In this document: positions 23,114 through 31,377 of the stretch, piece after piece
Layout of the letters: every line of letters begins with the position of its first letter
Numbering within the stretch: position 1 is the first letter of the stretch
From: Paenibacillus_AB hodogayensis
Lineage (GTDB): Bacteria > Bacillota > Bacilli > Paenibacillales > NBRC-103111
Assembly (NCBI RefSeq): GCF_039536325.1
Contig: NZ_BAAAYO010000011.1
Span: forward strand, 1-64,000
Length of the DNA stretch: 64,000 nt
Direction of reading: 5' to 3'
Program-made: the position numbers and the translations under genes
Notes under the pieces: generated by a model
What the model was told of the DNA's origin: nothing
What the model saw: the letters and a program-made list of their open reading frames with translations, nothing else
The model's database searches: none

Positions 23114-24757
23114 TTACCGTTTCGAGTACCGGTCGAGCGCCGCCTTCTGGATTTCGATGGCGCGGTCCAGCTTGAGCGATTTCATTTTGTCCACGTACTT
23201 CTCGAAGCTGTCCAGCGGCTCCGTGCCGATAATCAGCTTGAGCGTCATTTCATCGACAAGCGTATCGATGTCGGTCATAATTTTGGCGTATTCCGAGCTT
23301 TCCTCCTGCGTCGGCGTCAGCAGCGGCAGCTGGTATTTGGCAGCTTCCGTCTTCTGCCATATGCCGACGGCGTCACGCTGCTCGGGCAAAGCCAAATATT
23401 GTTCGATATACCGTTTGTCCTGAACGAACGGTCCGTTGTAGTTGCTGCGGAAATACATCGACATCGCCTGAGCCGGAGCCAGCTTATCGGGATTGTTCAT
23501 AATCAGATCGGTATATTTCGGATAGCCGTTCTCCAGCTTGTAGCTGACGCCTTCGGTGCCGAAATTGAAGAACATGTGCCCGGCTTCACTGTAGCCGTAA
23601 TCGAGCATTTTGGCGGCCAGCTCGGGGTTTTTGGACTTCGCGGTGATGGCTACCATGCCGCCTTGCGTGAACGGCTGATCCCGTTGGCCGAACTTCGGCG
23701 TATCGCCCTTCTTCAAGACCGGGTAAGGCGCGGCAACGAGCTTCGCCTTCGGGTCCTTGGCCGTCACCAGCGGCTGCCACTTGCCGATGCCGCCTCCCGC
23801 ATTGCCGACGGTCGCTCCCGTTGCGCCCGAGGCGATGTTAGAGTCGAGCGCCTTCGTATCGACATTGGCGATATTTTTGTCGAGAAGGCCTTCGGCATAC
23901 CAGCTGCGGAACAAGGCGAGGAAGTCCTTGAAGCCTTTCTCCGCCGGGCCGAACTTGATCTGCCCGCTCTCCACATAGAAGTTGCGCGTAACGCCAAATG
24001 CCCCGGAGAAGGCGCCCGCATTGAAATCGTTAAATACGCGGGGCTTGCTGTTGACGGAGAATGGCGCGGCCGCTCCCTTCTTGTCCTTGAACGCCTTCAG
24101 CATCGCCGTCCACTCGTCGATGGTCGTCGGCACTGGCAGCCCGAGTTCGTCCAACCAGTCCTTGCGTACGATCGGCCCCTGAAATACCATCAGGCTGTCG
24201 TCGCCGCGAATGAAGGGAAACACGTAATAGCTGCCATTATCGGTTTTGATCGCCTTGTCGACTTCGGGATGTTCCTTCAAATACTTTTTCAAATTAGGCG
24301 CATGCTTGTCGATCAGATCGTTCAGCTTAAGAATGTACTGGTCCTTGATCGCTTTCTCCGGCCCGCCCGGGAAGGTGACGAAATTGTACTCGATCATATC
24401 CGGCAAATTTCCGGAAGCGAGCATAACGTTCAGCGTCTCTTTGGCCTGATTCACCGGCGCGGTCGTAAATTTGAGCGGTACGCCGGTTTTTTTCTGCCAC
24501 TCCTGATAGAAGGGAACTTCCCCGTGGGCTGCTTTCACGCCGGTCAGATTGCCTGGAAGCTCCGCCCAATACGTTAAGGTCTGATCGGTCTTGATCGGGT
24601 AAGCGGTCGGCGCGGCAGTCTGTTCGGGCGTTGTCTTTGGGGGTGCGGCCGGAGTCGGCGCGGCAGGCGTAGAGCCTCCGGAACAGGCTGCGGTCAGCGT
24701 GCCCATCACGACGGTTGCGGCAAGGGCGGATACGAGCTTAGCTTGTTTGTGTCTCAT
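23114..24757 (-). CDS. extracellular sugar-binding lipoprotein, importer 1
   Basis: A 547-residue solute-binding lipoprotein. The signal peptide ends in the lipobox LTAAC with Cys25 as lipid anchor, followed by a Ser/Pro/Thr/Ala-rich linker of about 30 residues (PTPAAPPKTTPEQT). The mature part has the LplA/YtcQ-type layout, with LNVMLASGNLPDMIEYNF and a C-terminal IGTEPLDSFEKYVDKMKSL block. It captures an oligosaccharide outside the cell for the two permeases encoded downstream. The promoter carries a cre-like site and four phased repeats. A Gfo/Idh/MocA gene nearby may act on the imported sugar. Confidence 0.93.
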   Translation of the reverse strand: MRHKQAKLVSALAATVVMGTLTAACSGGSTPAAPTPAAPPKTTPEQTAAPTAYPIKTDQTLTYWAELPGNLTGVKAAHGEVPFYQEWQKKTGVPLKFTTAPVNQAKETLNVMLASGNLPDMIEYNFVTFPGGPEKAIKDQYILKLNDLIDKHAPNLKKYLKEHPEVDKAIKTDNGSYYVFPFIRGDDSLMVFQGPIVRKDWLDELGLPVPTTIDEWTAMLKAFKDKKGAAAPFSVNSKPRVFNDFNAGAFSGAFGVTRNFYVESGQIKFGPAEKGFKDFLALFRSWYAEGLLDKNIANVDTKALDSNIASGATGATVGNAGGGIGKWQPLVTAKDPKAKLVAAPYPVLKKGDTPKFGQRDQPFTQGGMVAITAKSKNPELAAKMLDYGYSEAGHMFFNFGTEGVSYKLENGYPKYTDLIMNNPDKLAPAQAMSMYFRSNYNGPFVQDKRYIEQYLALPEQRDAVGIWQKTEAAKYQLPLLTPTQEESSEYAKIMTDIDTLVDEMTLKLIIGTEPLDSFEKYVDKMKSLKLDRAIEIQKAALDRYSKR

Positions 24758-24828
24758 GCCAAGAGGACCTCCTTGTAGTTCCGGCTGGACCGGAATGCAT
24801 TGCGAGACGCATCTCGTACCTTCACTTT

Positions 24829-24843
24829 ATGATACCGCTTACA
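24829..24843 (-). promoter_or_regulatory. cre-like CcpA site over the importer 1 promoter
   Basis: On the minus strand TGTAAGCGGTATCA (24843-24830) matches 13 of 14 positions of the cre consensus TGWAARCGYTWNCW. It covers TATCAT (24834-24829), the likely -10 box of the binding-protein gene. No good -35 box is found 17 bases upstream, which fits an activator-dependent promoter under carbon-catabolite repression. Confidence 0.6.
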
Positions 24844-24857
24844 TAAGGGATATCGGC

Positions 24858-24941
24858 AATTTCGCCAATCCGGTCGTCAAAACGGCAACCAGGATCATCA
24901 AAACGTACAATCGGATCGGCAAAACATACAATCGCAAGCTC
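24858..24941 (-). promoter_or_regulatory. four direct repeats at 21-bp spacing, probable AraC-regulator sites
   Basis: Units begin at 24858, 24879, 24900 and 24921, exactly 21 bp apart. The best two share AAAACRTACAATCG (plus-strand reading). The unit at 24879 keeps AAAACG, and the unit at 24858 keeps CAATC at the matching place. They lie directly upstream of the importer 1 core promoter, between it and the gene for the membrane AraC regulator. Two-helical-turn spacing places all copies on one DNA face. Confidence 0.6.
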
Positions 24942-24972
24942 CAAGCGGCGCCGGGAGACCACGCGCCGAACC

Positions 24973-27354
24973 TTAATCCAGCTTCGGGACAAGACTTTCC
25001 CTGTACGTGCCGGGCGTCACGCCCTCGTATTTCTTAAATATGCGGATAAACGCATTCACATCATGAAAGCCGACCTTTCCCGCCACATCGGATACGCTTT
25101 TCTCTCCGCCGCGAATCGCCCGCTTCGCCTGCGTAATGCGCTCCCGGTTAATGCGGTCAAGCAAGCCCTCGCCCGTCTGATCTTTGTAAAGCCTGGACAA
25201 ATAAGCCGGTTTGAGCTCGAAATGCTGGCCGATCATCGTAATATTGAGATTCGGGTCTCCGTACCTTTCCGCGATAAAGCCGGAAACCTTGCCCGCAAGC
25301 TGCTCCAACGCCTGCTGGCGCGACTCTTCCATATGCAGCTTGCGCCTCGCAGCCGTATAATCGCAGACGGTCGCCAGCAATCCGGTCAGCATCGCGCGCA
25401 TCTCCGCCAGCGTTTCGCAAGCGGCCAGCTTCTCGATCCGCTTTCCTTGCTGGAACAGCTTCAAGTCCGCGCTTCCGCCCGTTTCGTTGACCGACTTCAC
25501 CAGCGTTCCGACCAGATCGAACAACAGGCATCTGGCGATCGGCACGGGCAGCGTATGAACGGCGAAATTTCGTTCGAGGATGTCGTCGAGCGTCTGGCTC
25601 GCTTTGGCGAAATCGCCTGCCTTGACGCAATTGATCAGCTGCTGCTCGGTCTGCAGCGGGTAATAATAACCGCTACCCCCGGCCTCGGAGGAGGCCTGGT
25701 TTTGCAGTTCCTCGTAGGACAATATTTCGTTGCTGCCCATCACTAGCTTGTATTCCATCGCGTCGAGCGCTTCCGTATACGCTTGCGGAATGCCTTGGAT
25801 CGAGCGGTGCGTGCCGCTGAATGAGACGGACAGTCGGACGTGGTATTGGGCGCGCAGGAAGCCTCTCAGCTCGCGCGCAATCCGCTGCAGCTCCAGCTGG
25901 CCCTGCTCGGTATTGCCGTTAAAATTGATCAGGCAGACGAGCAAGTCGTCCATCTCGGTCACATACCCGCGGTGATGATGGCCCATCAGTTCTTCGGCGA
26001 TGTTGGTAACGATGAAATGCAGCAGCTTCCGCTTCTCGCTGGCGTCGTCTCCGGCCAGTCTCTGCATAAAGTCGTCGCTGTCTTCTACCTCCAGCAGCAT
26101 AACGGCGAAATCCTCGGAGTCGAAGCGCATATTGAATGCCGTGAGCGATTCGTCCACCGGAACGTTTCCGTCCGTCCTCCCCTTCAGCAGCCGGGCGATG
26201 AAGTGAGCACGGACGATCGAATGCTGGCGCTTCGCGTTCAGCCGCAGCCGGTCCATCTCCTCCAGCGTGCGGACGAGCGCTTCCTGAATAAAGCGGAACT
26301 CGTTGTATCCACGCTTGCCCTCTACGGTTGGACTGGCGATCGACTGCACGATGCGGCGTACGGGCAAATAGTTTTTGCGCAGGAAGAAGAAGGTCAGTCC
26401 ACTACCGCCGATCAGGCTAATCAAGATGCTCGCCGTCGTGAATGTCCGCACCTTCTGTGCCTTCTCCCAAAAAATACGGCTCGGAATGAGCGTGACATAT
26501 TTTAGCCCCGAGGAAGCCGACTGGATGACGGAAACCTCGTAGCGGCTATCCCCGTCGTTCCAGTAAGACGGCTCCGGCCCCGTCAGATTGGCGAGGCGCA
26601 GCCCCGACAGCTGGGAGTCGTTCATGCTGGAGAACAGCACCTCATTGCGTTCGTTAAAGATGGCGACATGTCCCTGGTTAAACAGCTCCAGCTTGCGGAC
26701 GGCGTCCATGACGCGCGACTGGTCGATCATGATGACATTGGTGCCCGTAGGCACATCGTTATCCAGCGTATGAGCAGTCACGTAAGCCACCGTCTTCTTC
26801 GGAATGCCGTCCTCGGTCACCCGGACCGACGGAATAAAGCCCGCCGATTGGCCGCTTTCGACAAGCGTGAGCCATTGCTCCAAAGAAAGCGCTTCATTGC
26901 GATGCAGCAATTGATAGCCGAACGTACCGTCGCGGTACAAATCCGGAAGCAGGACGAGCTTTTCTTTCGTCAAGTAGATGTAAAACAGGTCGATTTGCGG
27001 GAAAGACGACTTATACACGTTCAAATCTTTGGTCGTCTGGTACAAATCGTAGTAGAGGTCGTTGGGGTAATTCAAATATTTGTTGGAGTACAGCAGCTGC
27101 CGCACCTTGACGTTCCAGCCCAACTCGAAGCTGAGTCGCTTCATGTTCTCGAACTGGACGTCCATGACGCCGCGAAACTGCTCCATCAAGGAGTTGTTCG
27201 CTTCATGGATTTCGTTCTCCAGCATGCGGCTGGATTGGGTGTATACGATGAAGCTCATGAGGACGGGAAACAGCAGGACGACGACATACGACAACAGCCA
27301 CGTTAGCAGGACGCTTCTGGAATTGAAGCGGAACTTCGCCTTTGGTATGGGCAT
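24973..27354 (-). CDS. membrane-bound AraC-family regulator with extracytoplasmic sensor
   Basis: A 793-residue one-component regulator. TM1 (about 15-37) and TM2 (about 305-328) flank an extracytoplasmic, Cache-like sensor of about 270 residues. A cytoplasmic middle region follows. The last 100 residues form an AraC DNA-binding domain with two helix-turn-helix units (LNITMIGQHFELKPAYLSRL and SVSDVAGKVGFHDVNAFIRI) and the P-x-x-YR ending VTPGTYRESL. It resembles YesN-like sensor-regulator fusions. The position directly upstream of importer 1 on the same strand suggests that it activates that operon through the phased repeats at 24858-24941. GGAGG lies eight bases before the ATG. Confidence 0.9.
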   Translation of the reverse strand: MPIPKAKFRFNSRSVLLTWLLSYVVVLLFPVLMSFIVYTQSSRMLENEIHEANNSLMEQFRGVMDVQFENMKRLSFELGWNVKVRQLLYSNKYLNYPNDLYYDLYQTTKDLNVYKSSFPQIDLFYIYLTKEKLVLLPDLYRDGTFGYQLLHRNEALSLEQWLTLVESGQSAGFIPSVRVTEDGIPKKTVAYVTAHTLDNDVPTGTNVIMIDQSRVMDAVRKLELFNQGHVAIFNERNEVLFSSMNDSQLSGLRLANLTGPEPSYWNDGDSRYEVSVIQSASSGLKYVTLIPSRIFWEKAQKVRTFTTASILISLIGGSGLTFFFLRKNYLPVRRIVQSIASPTVEGKRGYNEFRFIQEALVRTLEEMDRLRLNAKRQHSIVRAHFIARLLKGRTDGNVPVDESLTAFNMRFDSEDFAVMLLEVEDSDDFMQRLAGDDASEKRKLLHFIVTNIAEELMGHHHRGYVTEMDDLLVCLINFNGNTEQGQLELQRIARELRGFLRAQYHVRLSVSFSGTHRSIQGIPQAYTEALDAMEYKLVMGSNEILSYEELQNQASSEAGGSGYYYPLQTEQQLINCVKAGDFAKASQTLDDILERNFAVHTLPVPIARCLLFDLVGTLVKSVNETGGSADLKLFQQGKRIEKLAACETLAEMRAMLTGLLATVCDYTAARRKLHMEESRQQALEQLAGKVSGFIAERYGDPNLNITMIGQHFELKPAYLSRLYKDQTGEGLLDRINRERITQAKRAIRGGEKSVSDVAGKVGFHDVNAFIRIFKKYEGVTPGTYRESLVPKLD

Positions 27355-27436
27355 CGTGGTTTCCTCCGCGAATCGGGTAGCTTCCGTAGTCTTATATTAC
27401 CGCTTCGCCCGCAACGGCACAACCTTTTCCGAATGT

Positions 27437-27486
27437 TAAAAAAAGGCCGTCACCCTCAAGCGCAGGATGCGCTCGGGGTAACGGCC
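27437..27486 (-). terminator. terminator after the importer 2 lipoprotein gene
   Basis: On the minus strand GGCCGTTACCC (27486-27476) pairs with GGGTGACGGCC around a shorter inner hairpin, followed by eight T residues. It ends the permease-permease-lipoprotein unit and insulates the AraC gene. Confidence 0.85.
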
Positions 27487-27525
27487 GGAACGGGTCCGCC
27501 GGAGGCGGGCCCATTCGGATCGCTC

Positions 27526-29031
27526 TTATTTCTTGTTGGTAGCGTACCACTCGTTGGCCGCTTTGATCATGTCGTCGCCGCCGTCGGCTTTCCATTGGGC
27601 TACGAATTTGTCGTAGTTTTCCAGCGGTTCGCTGCCGGTGATGAACTTGATGAACGTGTCCTCGGTCAGCTTGTTCAGCTTTTGCGCGTTTTTGGAAAGC
27701 GCGTCCAGCGGAGGAGCGAACGTCAGCGCGTCGGTCAACAGGTTTTCCTTCGCATTCTCCTGGTACGTTTCGAAATACTTTTGCACGTGCTCGTTTTTAC
27801 GAACGCGAGCCTGCCAGTAGATCGGGTAATTTTTCTCGTCTACGCCGGTCAGGAAGTAGCTGCCGTTGTTCCACTTTTCATTGAAGATCGGCAGAATCGG
27901 GTAATATTTGCCGTCCTTGACGGTATGGTGCACGTTTTCTTCCCCGATGGCCAGTCCTTTGAAGATCGCGCTGTCGAACTTCAGGTCCATGAATTTCATG
28001 GCCTCTTCCTTGTTCGGAGCCCATTTCGGGACGGCGATATACCAGCCTATGCCGCCTGTCGCAATCGCGCTTCTTTTGCCGTCTTTGTCTTTGAGGAACG
28101 GCAAAATCGTCGCTTTGCCGTTAGGCGCGTTTTTGGCCAGCGCTTCCACGACGCTTTGCGCGTTCGCCCAGTTCATCTTGAACATCGCCGATTTGCCGCC
28201 GGTAAATTTCTCGATCAACTTGTTCTGTTGGTTGATGGCCCACTCCGAGTCGATCAAGCCTTCGGTGTACAGCTTCTTCATGTAAGCCAAATATTCTTTC
28301 GCAGCCGGATCTTCGACAAGGTGGGTCACTTTGCCGCCGGACTCTTTCCAGGGCGACGTGATCGTTCTCATGCCGAATACGGTGCCGATTTCCTGAACAA
28401 TCGGGTCCTTGCCGCCGGTAAACGGAATGACGTTTTTCTTTTCCTTCAACGTTTTGAGCATCGTATAGAACTCGTCGAGCGTATTCGGCGCCTTGATGCC
28501 GAGCTCGTCCAGCCAGTCCTGACGGACGACGATCGCGGAGTTGACGGCAAAGCCCGAGCCGGCTTCCGGAATCGCGTACGTTTTGCCGTTTATTTTCGTA
28601 CCGTTCCACGAATTTTGACTGATAACCTGCTGCATATTTTTGCCGTATTTGGCGATCAGATCGTCCAAAGGCTCAAGCGCCCCAGCCGCAGCCAGCTTCT
28701 CGAACTGGGTCTTGCTCAGCTTCATGATGTCGTACGGCTCTTTGCCGTTCATGAGCAGATTCAGCTTCTCGTCAGCGTTCTCGACAGGCAGCATGTCATA
28801 TTTCACTTCGTAGCCCGTTTTTTCTTTCATATATTGGTTAACCGGGTCCTGATTCGGATCGTCCTTGATGTATTGATTGAGTTCGCGCAATGTAGGCTTC
28901 GGCTTATTGGCCTCAGGCTGCTTTGTATCGGTCGTGCCTCCGGCCGTTTTCGTACCGGTTCCGCCGCCACAAGCTGCTACCGATGCGGCCAAAGCCGCGA
29001 TCGACAAAACGGATAATGTCTTTTTGAACAT
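27526..29031 (-). CDS. extracellular sugar-binding lipoprotein, importer 2
   Basis: A 501-residue lipoprotein. The lipobox is SVAAC with Cys21, and a Gly/Thr/Lys-rich linker follows (GGGTGTKTAGGTTDTKQ). The mature protein shows LNLLMNGKEPYDIMKLS near the start and GSEPLENYDKFVAQWKADGG near the end, the LplA-type pattern. ATG 29031 was chosen because GGGAGG is eight bases upstream; the ORF opens at 29058. Here the lipoprotein gene is last in the unit, after both permeases, the reverse of importer 1. A strong terminator follows. Confidence 0.93.
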   Translation of the reverse strand: MFKKTLSVLSIAALAASVAACGGGTGTKTAGGTTDTKQPEANKPKPTLRELNQYIKDDPNQDPVNQYMKEKTGYEVKYDMLPVENADEKLNLLMNGKEPYDIMKLSKTQFEKLAAAGALEPLDDLIAKYGKNMQQVISQNSWNGTKINGKTYAIPEAGSGFAVNSAIVVRQDWLDELGIKAPNTLDEFYTMLKTLKEKKNVIPFTGGKDPIVQEIGTVFGMRTITSPWKESGGKVTHLVEDPAAKEYLAYMKKLYTEGLIDSEWAINQQNKLIEKFTGGKSAMFKMNWANAQSVVEALAKNAPNGKATILPFLKDKDGKRSAIATGGIGWYIAVPKWAPNKEEAMKFMDLKFDSAIFKGLAIGEENVHHTVKDGKYYPILPIFNEKWNNGSYFLTGVDEKNYPIYWQARVRKNEHVQKYFETYQENAKENLLTDALTFAPPLDALSKNAQKLNKLTEDTFIKFITGSEPLENYDKFVAQWKADGGDDMIKAANEWYATNKK

Positions 29032-29164
29032 GGGTGATCCTCCCTTTTTTAGTTGCATAATCTGCTAGACTGCCATGACGCTCTACGCTTGTATTGCCAT
29101 CAACCCCGTGTATCCCTTCGACCACCACCTTCGAAGAATATCGGCGCGCCCGAGTGATGCGGGA

Positions 29165-30088
29165 TCATTCCTTGACCGAGCCCGTGAGCGTGCCTTTGAC
29201 GAAATATTTTTGCAGGAACGGATACACGATCAAGATCGGCAGCGTCCCCAGCATGATGGATGCCGCCTGGATCGACTGCGGCGATACGTTCATGGCCGCG
29301 TCTATATTGTCACGCAAGAACGCGTCGCTCGATGTGACGAACAATTCCTTCAGGTAAAGCTGCATCGGCTTCAGCATCGGGTTGTTGATGTAGATCAAGG
29401 CATTGAAGTAATCGTTCCAGAACTGAACCGCGTAGAACAACGTAATCGTAGCCAGTACGGGAAGCGACAGCGGAATCGTAATGCCGAACAAAATCCGCAA
29501 GTTGCTGGCGCCGTCGATCTTCGCCGATTCCTCCAGGCTATCCGGCAGCCCTTCGAAAAAGTTTTTGATAATAAGCATGTTGTAAACGTTTATCATCGCC
29601 GGCAGGAACAAAACCGGCAGCTTGTTCAGCAAATGAAGGTTGGACATAAGCAGATACACCGGAATGAGTCCGCCGCTGAACAGCATTGTGAAGATGTACA
29701 TCAGGATGAAAAACTTCCGGCCACGAAGCCGTGGCTTGGAAAGCGGGTAAGCGGCCAGCGTCGTCATCAGCAAAGCGAGCACCGAGCCGACGACCGTTAC
29801 CGTAAGCGAGACCCGCATCGAGTTGAGGAACAGCGAGTCCTCGATTACATAACGGTACGTACCGAACTGCAAGTCGATCGGAATGATGTTGACCATCCCG
29901 GATATGACCGCATGCTCGCTGCTAAGCGACTTGGCGATCAAGTTGAAAAAAGGAAATATGGTGGTAAGACCCAACAAAGTAAACAACAAGTAATTAAAAA
30001 TGGTGAATATCCGTTCTCCGAGCGACGACCGGATATGGTTAGAGCGCCGTACCGGCTTGCCGGCCGATTGCGCCGCCGAATGGCTCAT
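29165..30088 (-). CDS. carbohydrate ABC transporter permease (LplC/YtcP type), importer 2
   Basis: A 307-residue CUT1 permease with six predicted helices. The EAA loop is SLEESAKIDGASNLRILFG. The ending PFLQKYFVKGTLTGSVKE is the usual LplC C-terminus. GGAGGG precedes the ATG. It lies 43 bases after the LplB-type permease gene and 133 bases before the lipoprotein gene, all on one strand. Confidence 0.93.
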   Translation of the reverse strand: MSHSAAQSAGKPVRRSNHIRSSLGERIFTIFNYLLFTLLGLTTIFPFFNLIAKSLSSEHAVISGMVNIIPIDLQFGTYRYVIEDSLFLNSMRVSLTVTVVGSVLALLMTTLAAYPLSKPRLRGRKFFILMYIFTMLFSGGLIPVYLLMSNLHLLNKLPVLFLPAMINVYNMLIIKNFFEGLPDSLEESAKIDGASNLRILFGITIPLSLPVLATITLFYAVQFWNDYFNALIYINNPMLKPMQLYLKELFVTSSDAFLRDNIDAAMNVSPQSIQAASIMLGTLPILIVYPFLQKYFVKGTLTGSVKE

Positions 30089-30131
30089 GCGGTTCCCTCC
30101 ATCGAATGTCTAGTTAGTCCGAACGCCCGGC

Positions 30132-31091
30132 TTACCAAATTCCGCGCTTCAAAAATTTGCTGCTCAAGGCGTTGCCGGTGACGATCAGGAAAAACGCGAT
30201 GATCGATTCAAACAGGCCGACTGCGGTCGAGAAGCTGTAGTCCTGCTCGCCCAAGCCGATCCGGTATACATAAGTACCGATAACGTCGGCTACATTGTAG
30301 ACGCCCGGGTTGTACATAATCAGAATTTGCTCGGTTCCGGCTTCGAGAATCGATCCCAAGCGCAAAATGAACATAAGCATGATAACCGGAATCATGCCCG
30401 GCAGCGTAATGTACAGCGTTTGCTTCCATTTGCCGGCGCCGTCGATTTTGGCCGCCTCGTAAAGCTGGGGATCAATGCCGGTCAACGCCGCCAAGTAAAC
30501 GATCGTGCTCCAACCCAGTTCCTTCCAGCCGGCAGTTGCCACGAGAAGCGAACGGAACACCCCTTGGTCGAGGAAAAAGGCGATCGGCTGGCCTCCCAAA
30601 GCAACGATGATTTTATTGACGAGTCCTCCGTTGGAGGAAAGCAGATCGATGAACAAGCCGCTTACGATAACCCAGGACAAAAAGTGCGGCAAGTAGATAA
30701 CCGTCTGCACGACCCGTTTGAAAATCATGTTTTTCAGCTCGTTCATCAAAATGGCGATGAAGATCGGCAGCGGAAACAGAAACACGATTTTATAAAGCGA
30801 AATGATCAGCGTATTCTGAAATACATGGAAAAATGCGGAGGATGAGAACAACCGCTCAAAGTTTTTGAATCCGACCCAGGGGCTTGCGGCCAAGCCCTCG
30901 AAAATGTTGAAGTCCTTGAAGGCGATAATAACGCCATACATCGGCGTGTACTTGAACAGCAAGAGAAAAGCGATTCCCGGGACAAGGGCCAAATATAAAT
31001 CCCAATCCTTGCGGATATCGCTCCATAATTGAGCCATAAAAGACTTTTCCTTCGCTGCGCGTACGGTGCGTGCGGTCGTTGCCGGTTCCAT
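30132..31091 (-). CDS. carbohydrate ABC transporter permease (LplB type), importer 2
   Basis: A 319-residue CUT1 permease with six predicted helices after a basic cytoplasmic N-terminus. The EAA loop is LYEAAKIDGAGKWKQTLYI, and the C-terminus ends SSKFLKRGIW. The ATG at 31091 follows AAAGGGGAA at 12 bases; the ORF extends to 31169 without a better site. It is the first gene of the permease-permease-lipoprotein unit and lies downstream of the response regulator gene. Confidence 0.92.
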   Translation of the reverse strand: MEPATTARTVRAAKEKSFMAQLWSDIRKDWDLYLALVPGIAFLLLFKYTPMYGVIIAFKDFNIFEGLAASPWVGFKNFERLFSSSAFFHVFQNTLIISLYKIVFLFPLPIFIAILMNELKNMIFKRVVQTVIYLPHFLSWVIVSGLFIDLLSSNGGLVNKIIVALGGQPIAFFLDQGVFRSLLVATAGWKELGWSTIVYLAALTGIDPQLYEAAKIDGAGKWKQTLYITLPGMIPVIMLMFILRLGSILEAGTEQILIMYNPGVYNVADVIGTYVYRIGLGEQDYSFSTAVGLFESIIAFFLIVTGNALSSKFLKRGIW

Positions 31092-31159
31092 TCTGCAGTA
31101 GTTCCCCTTTCTTGTGTCGATCGCAACGCCTGTCAGTAAAGCTGTCTTACGAGGCAATG

Positions 31160-31260
31160 CCGTTTGCATGAATCAAGTGTAGCAAACAGGGGGGCCTTTT
31201 GTACCGGACTACTTTTACGTGTTTTGGTACTTTAATATCCTTTTGCGATCGCTTGTCTGC
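31160..31260 (-). promoter_or_regulatory. promoter region of importer 2
   Basis: On the minus strand an extended -10 (TGCTACACT) lies around 31182-31190. Just upstream, GTACC and GGTAC (plus-strand 31201-31205 and 31226-31230) flank CGTAAAAGTAG, forming a dyad with AAAA-containing repeats that could bind the AraC-type response regulator encoded next door. This is a pattern observation only. The rest of 31092-31377 shows no gene. Confidence 0.4.
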
Positions 31261-31377
31261 AAGATGGGCTCTGCCGGCAACGCCAGAAAGGGCCCGAAGC
31301 GGAAACGCTTCGTTGCCCTGTGCGAATGGATAGGCTTATATAGATGTGACGTGTCGGACGTTAAGACAGCACGGCCC

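Noticed and set aside
22052..24577. 841-codon plus-strand ORF
   Set aside because: It is the antisense of the importer 1 permease and lipoprotein genes, rich in Arg/His/Gln, with no domain.
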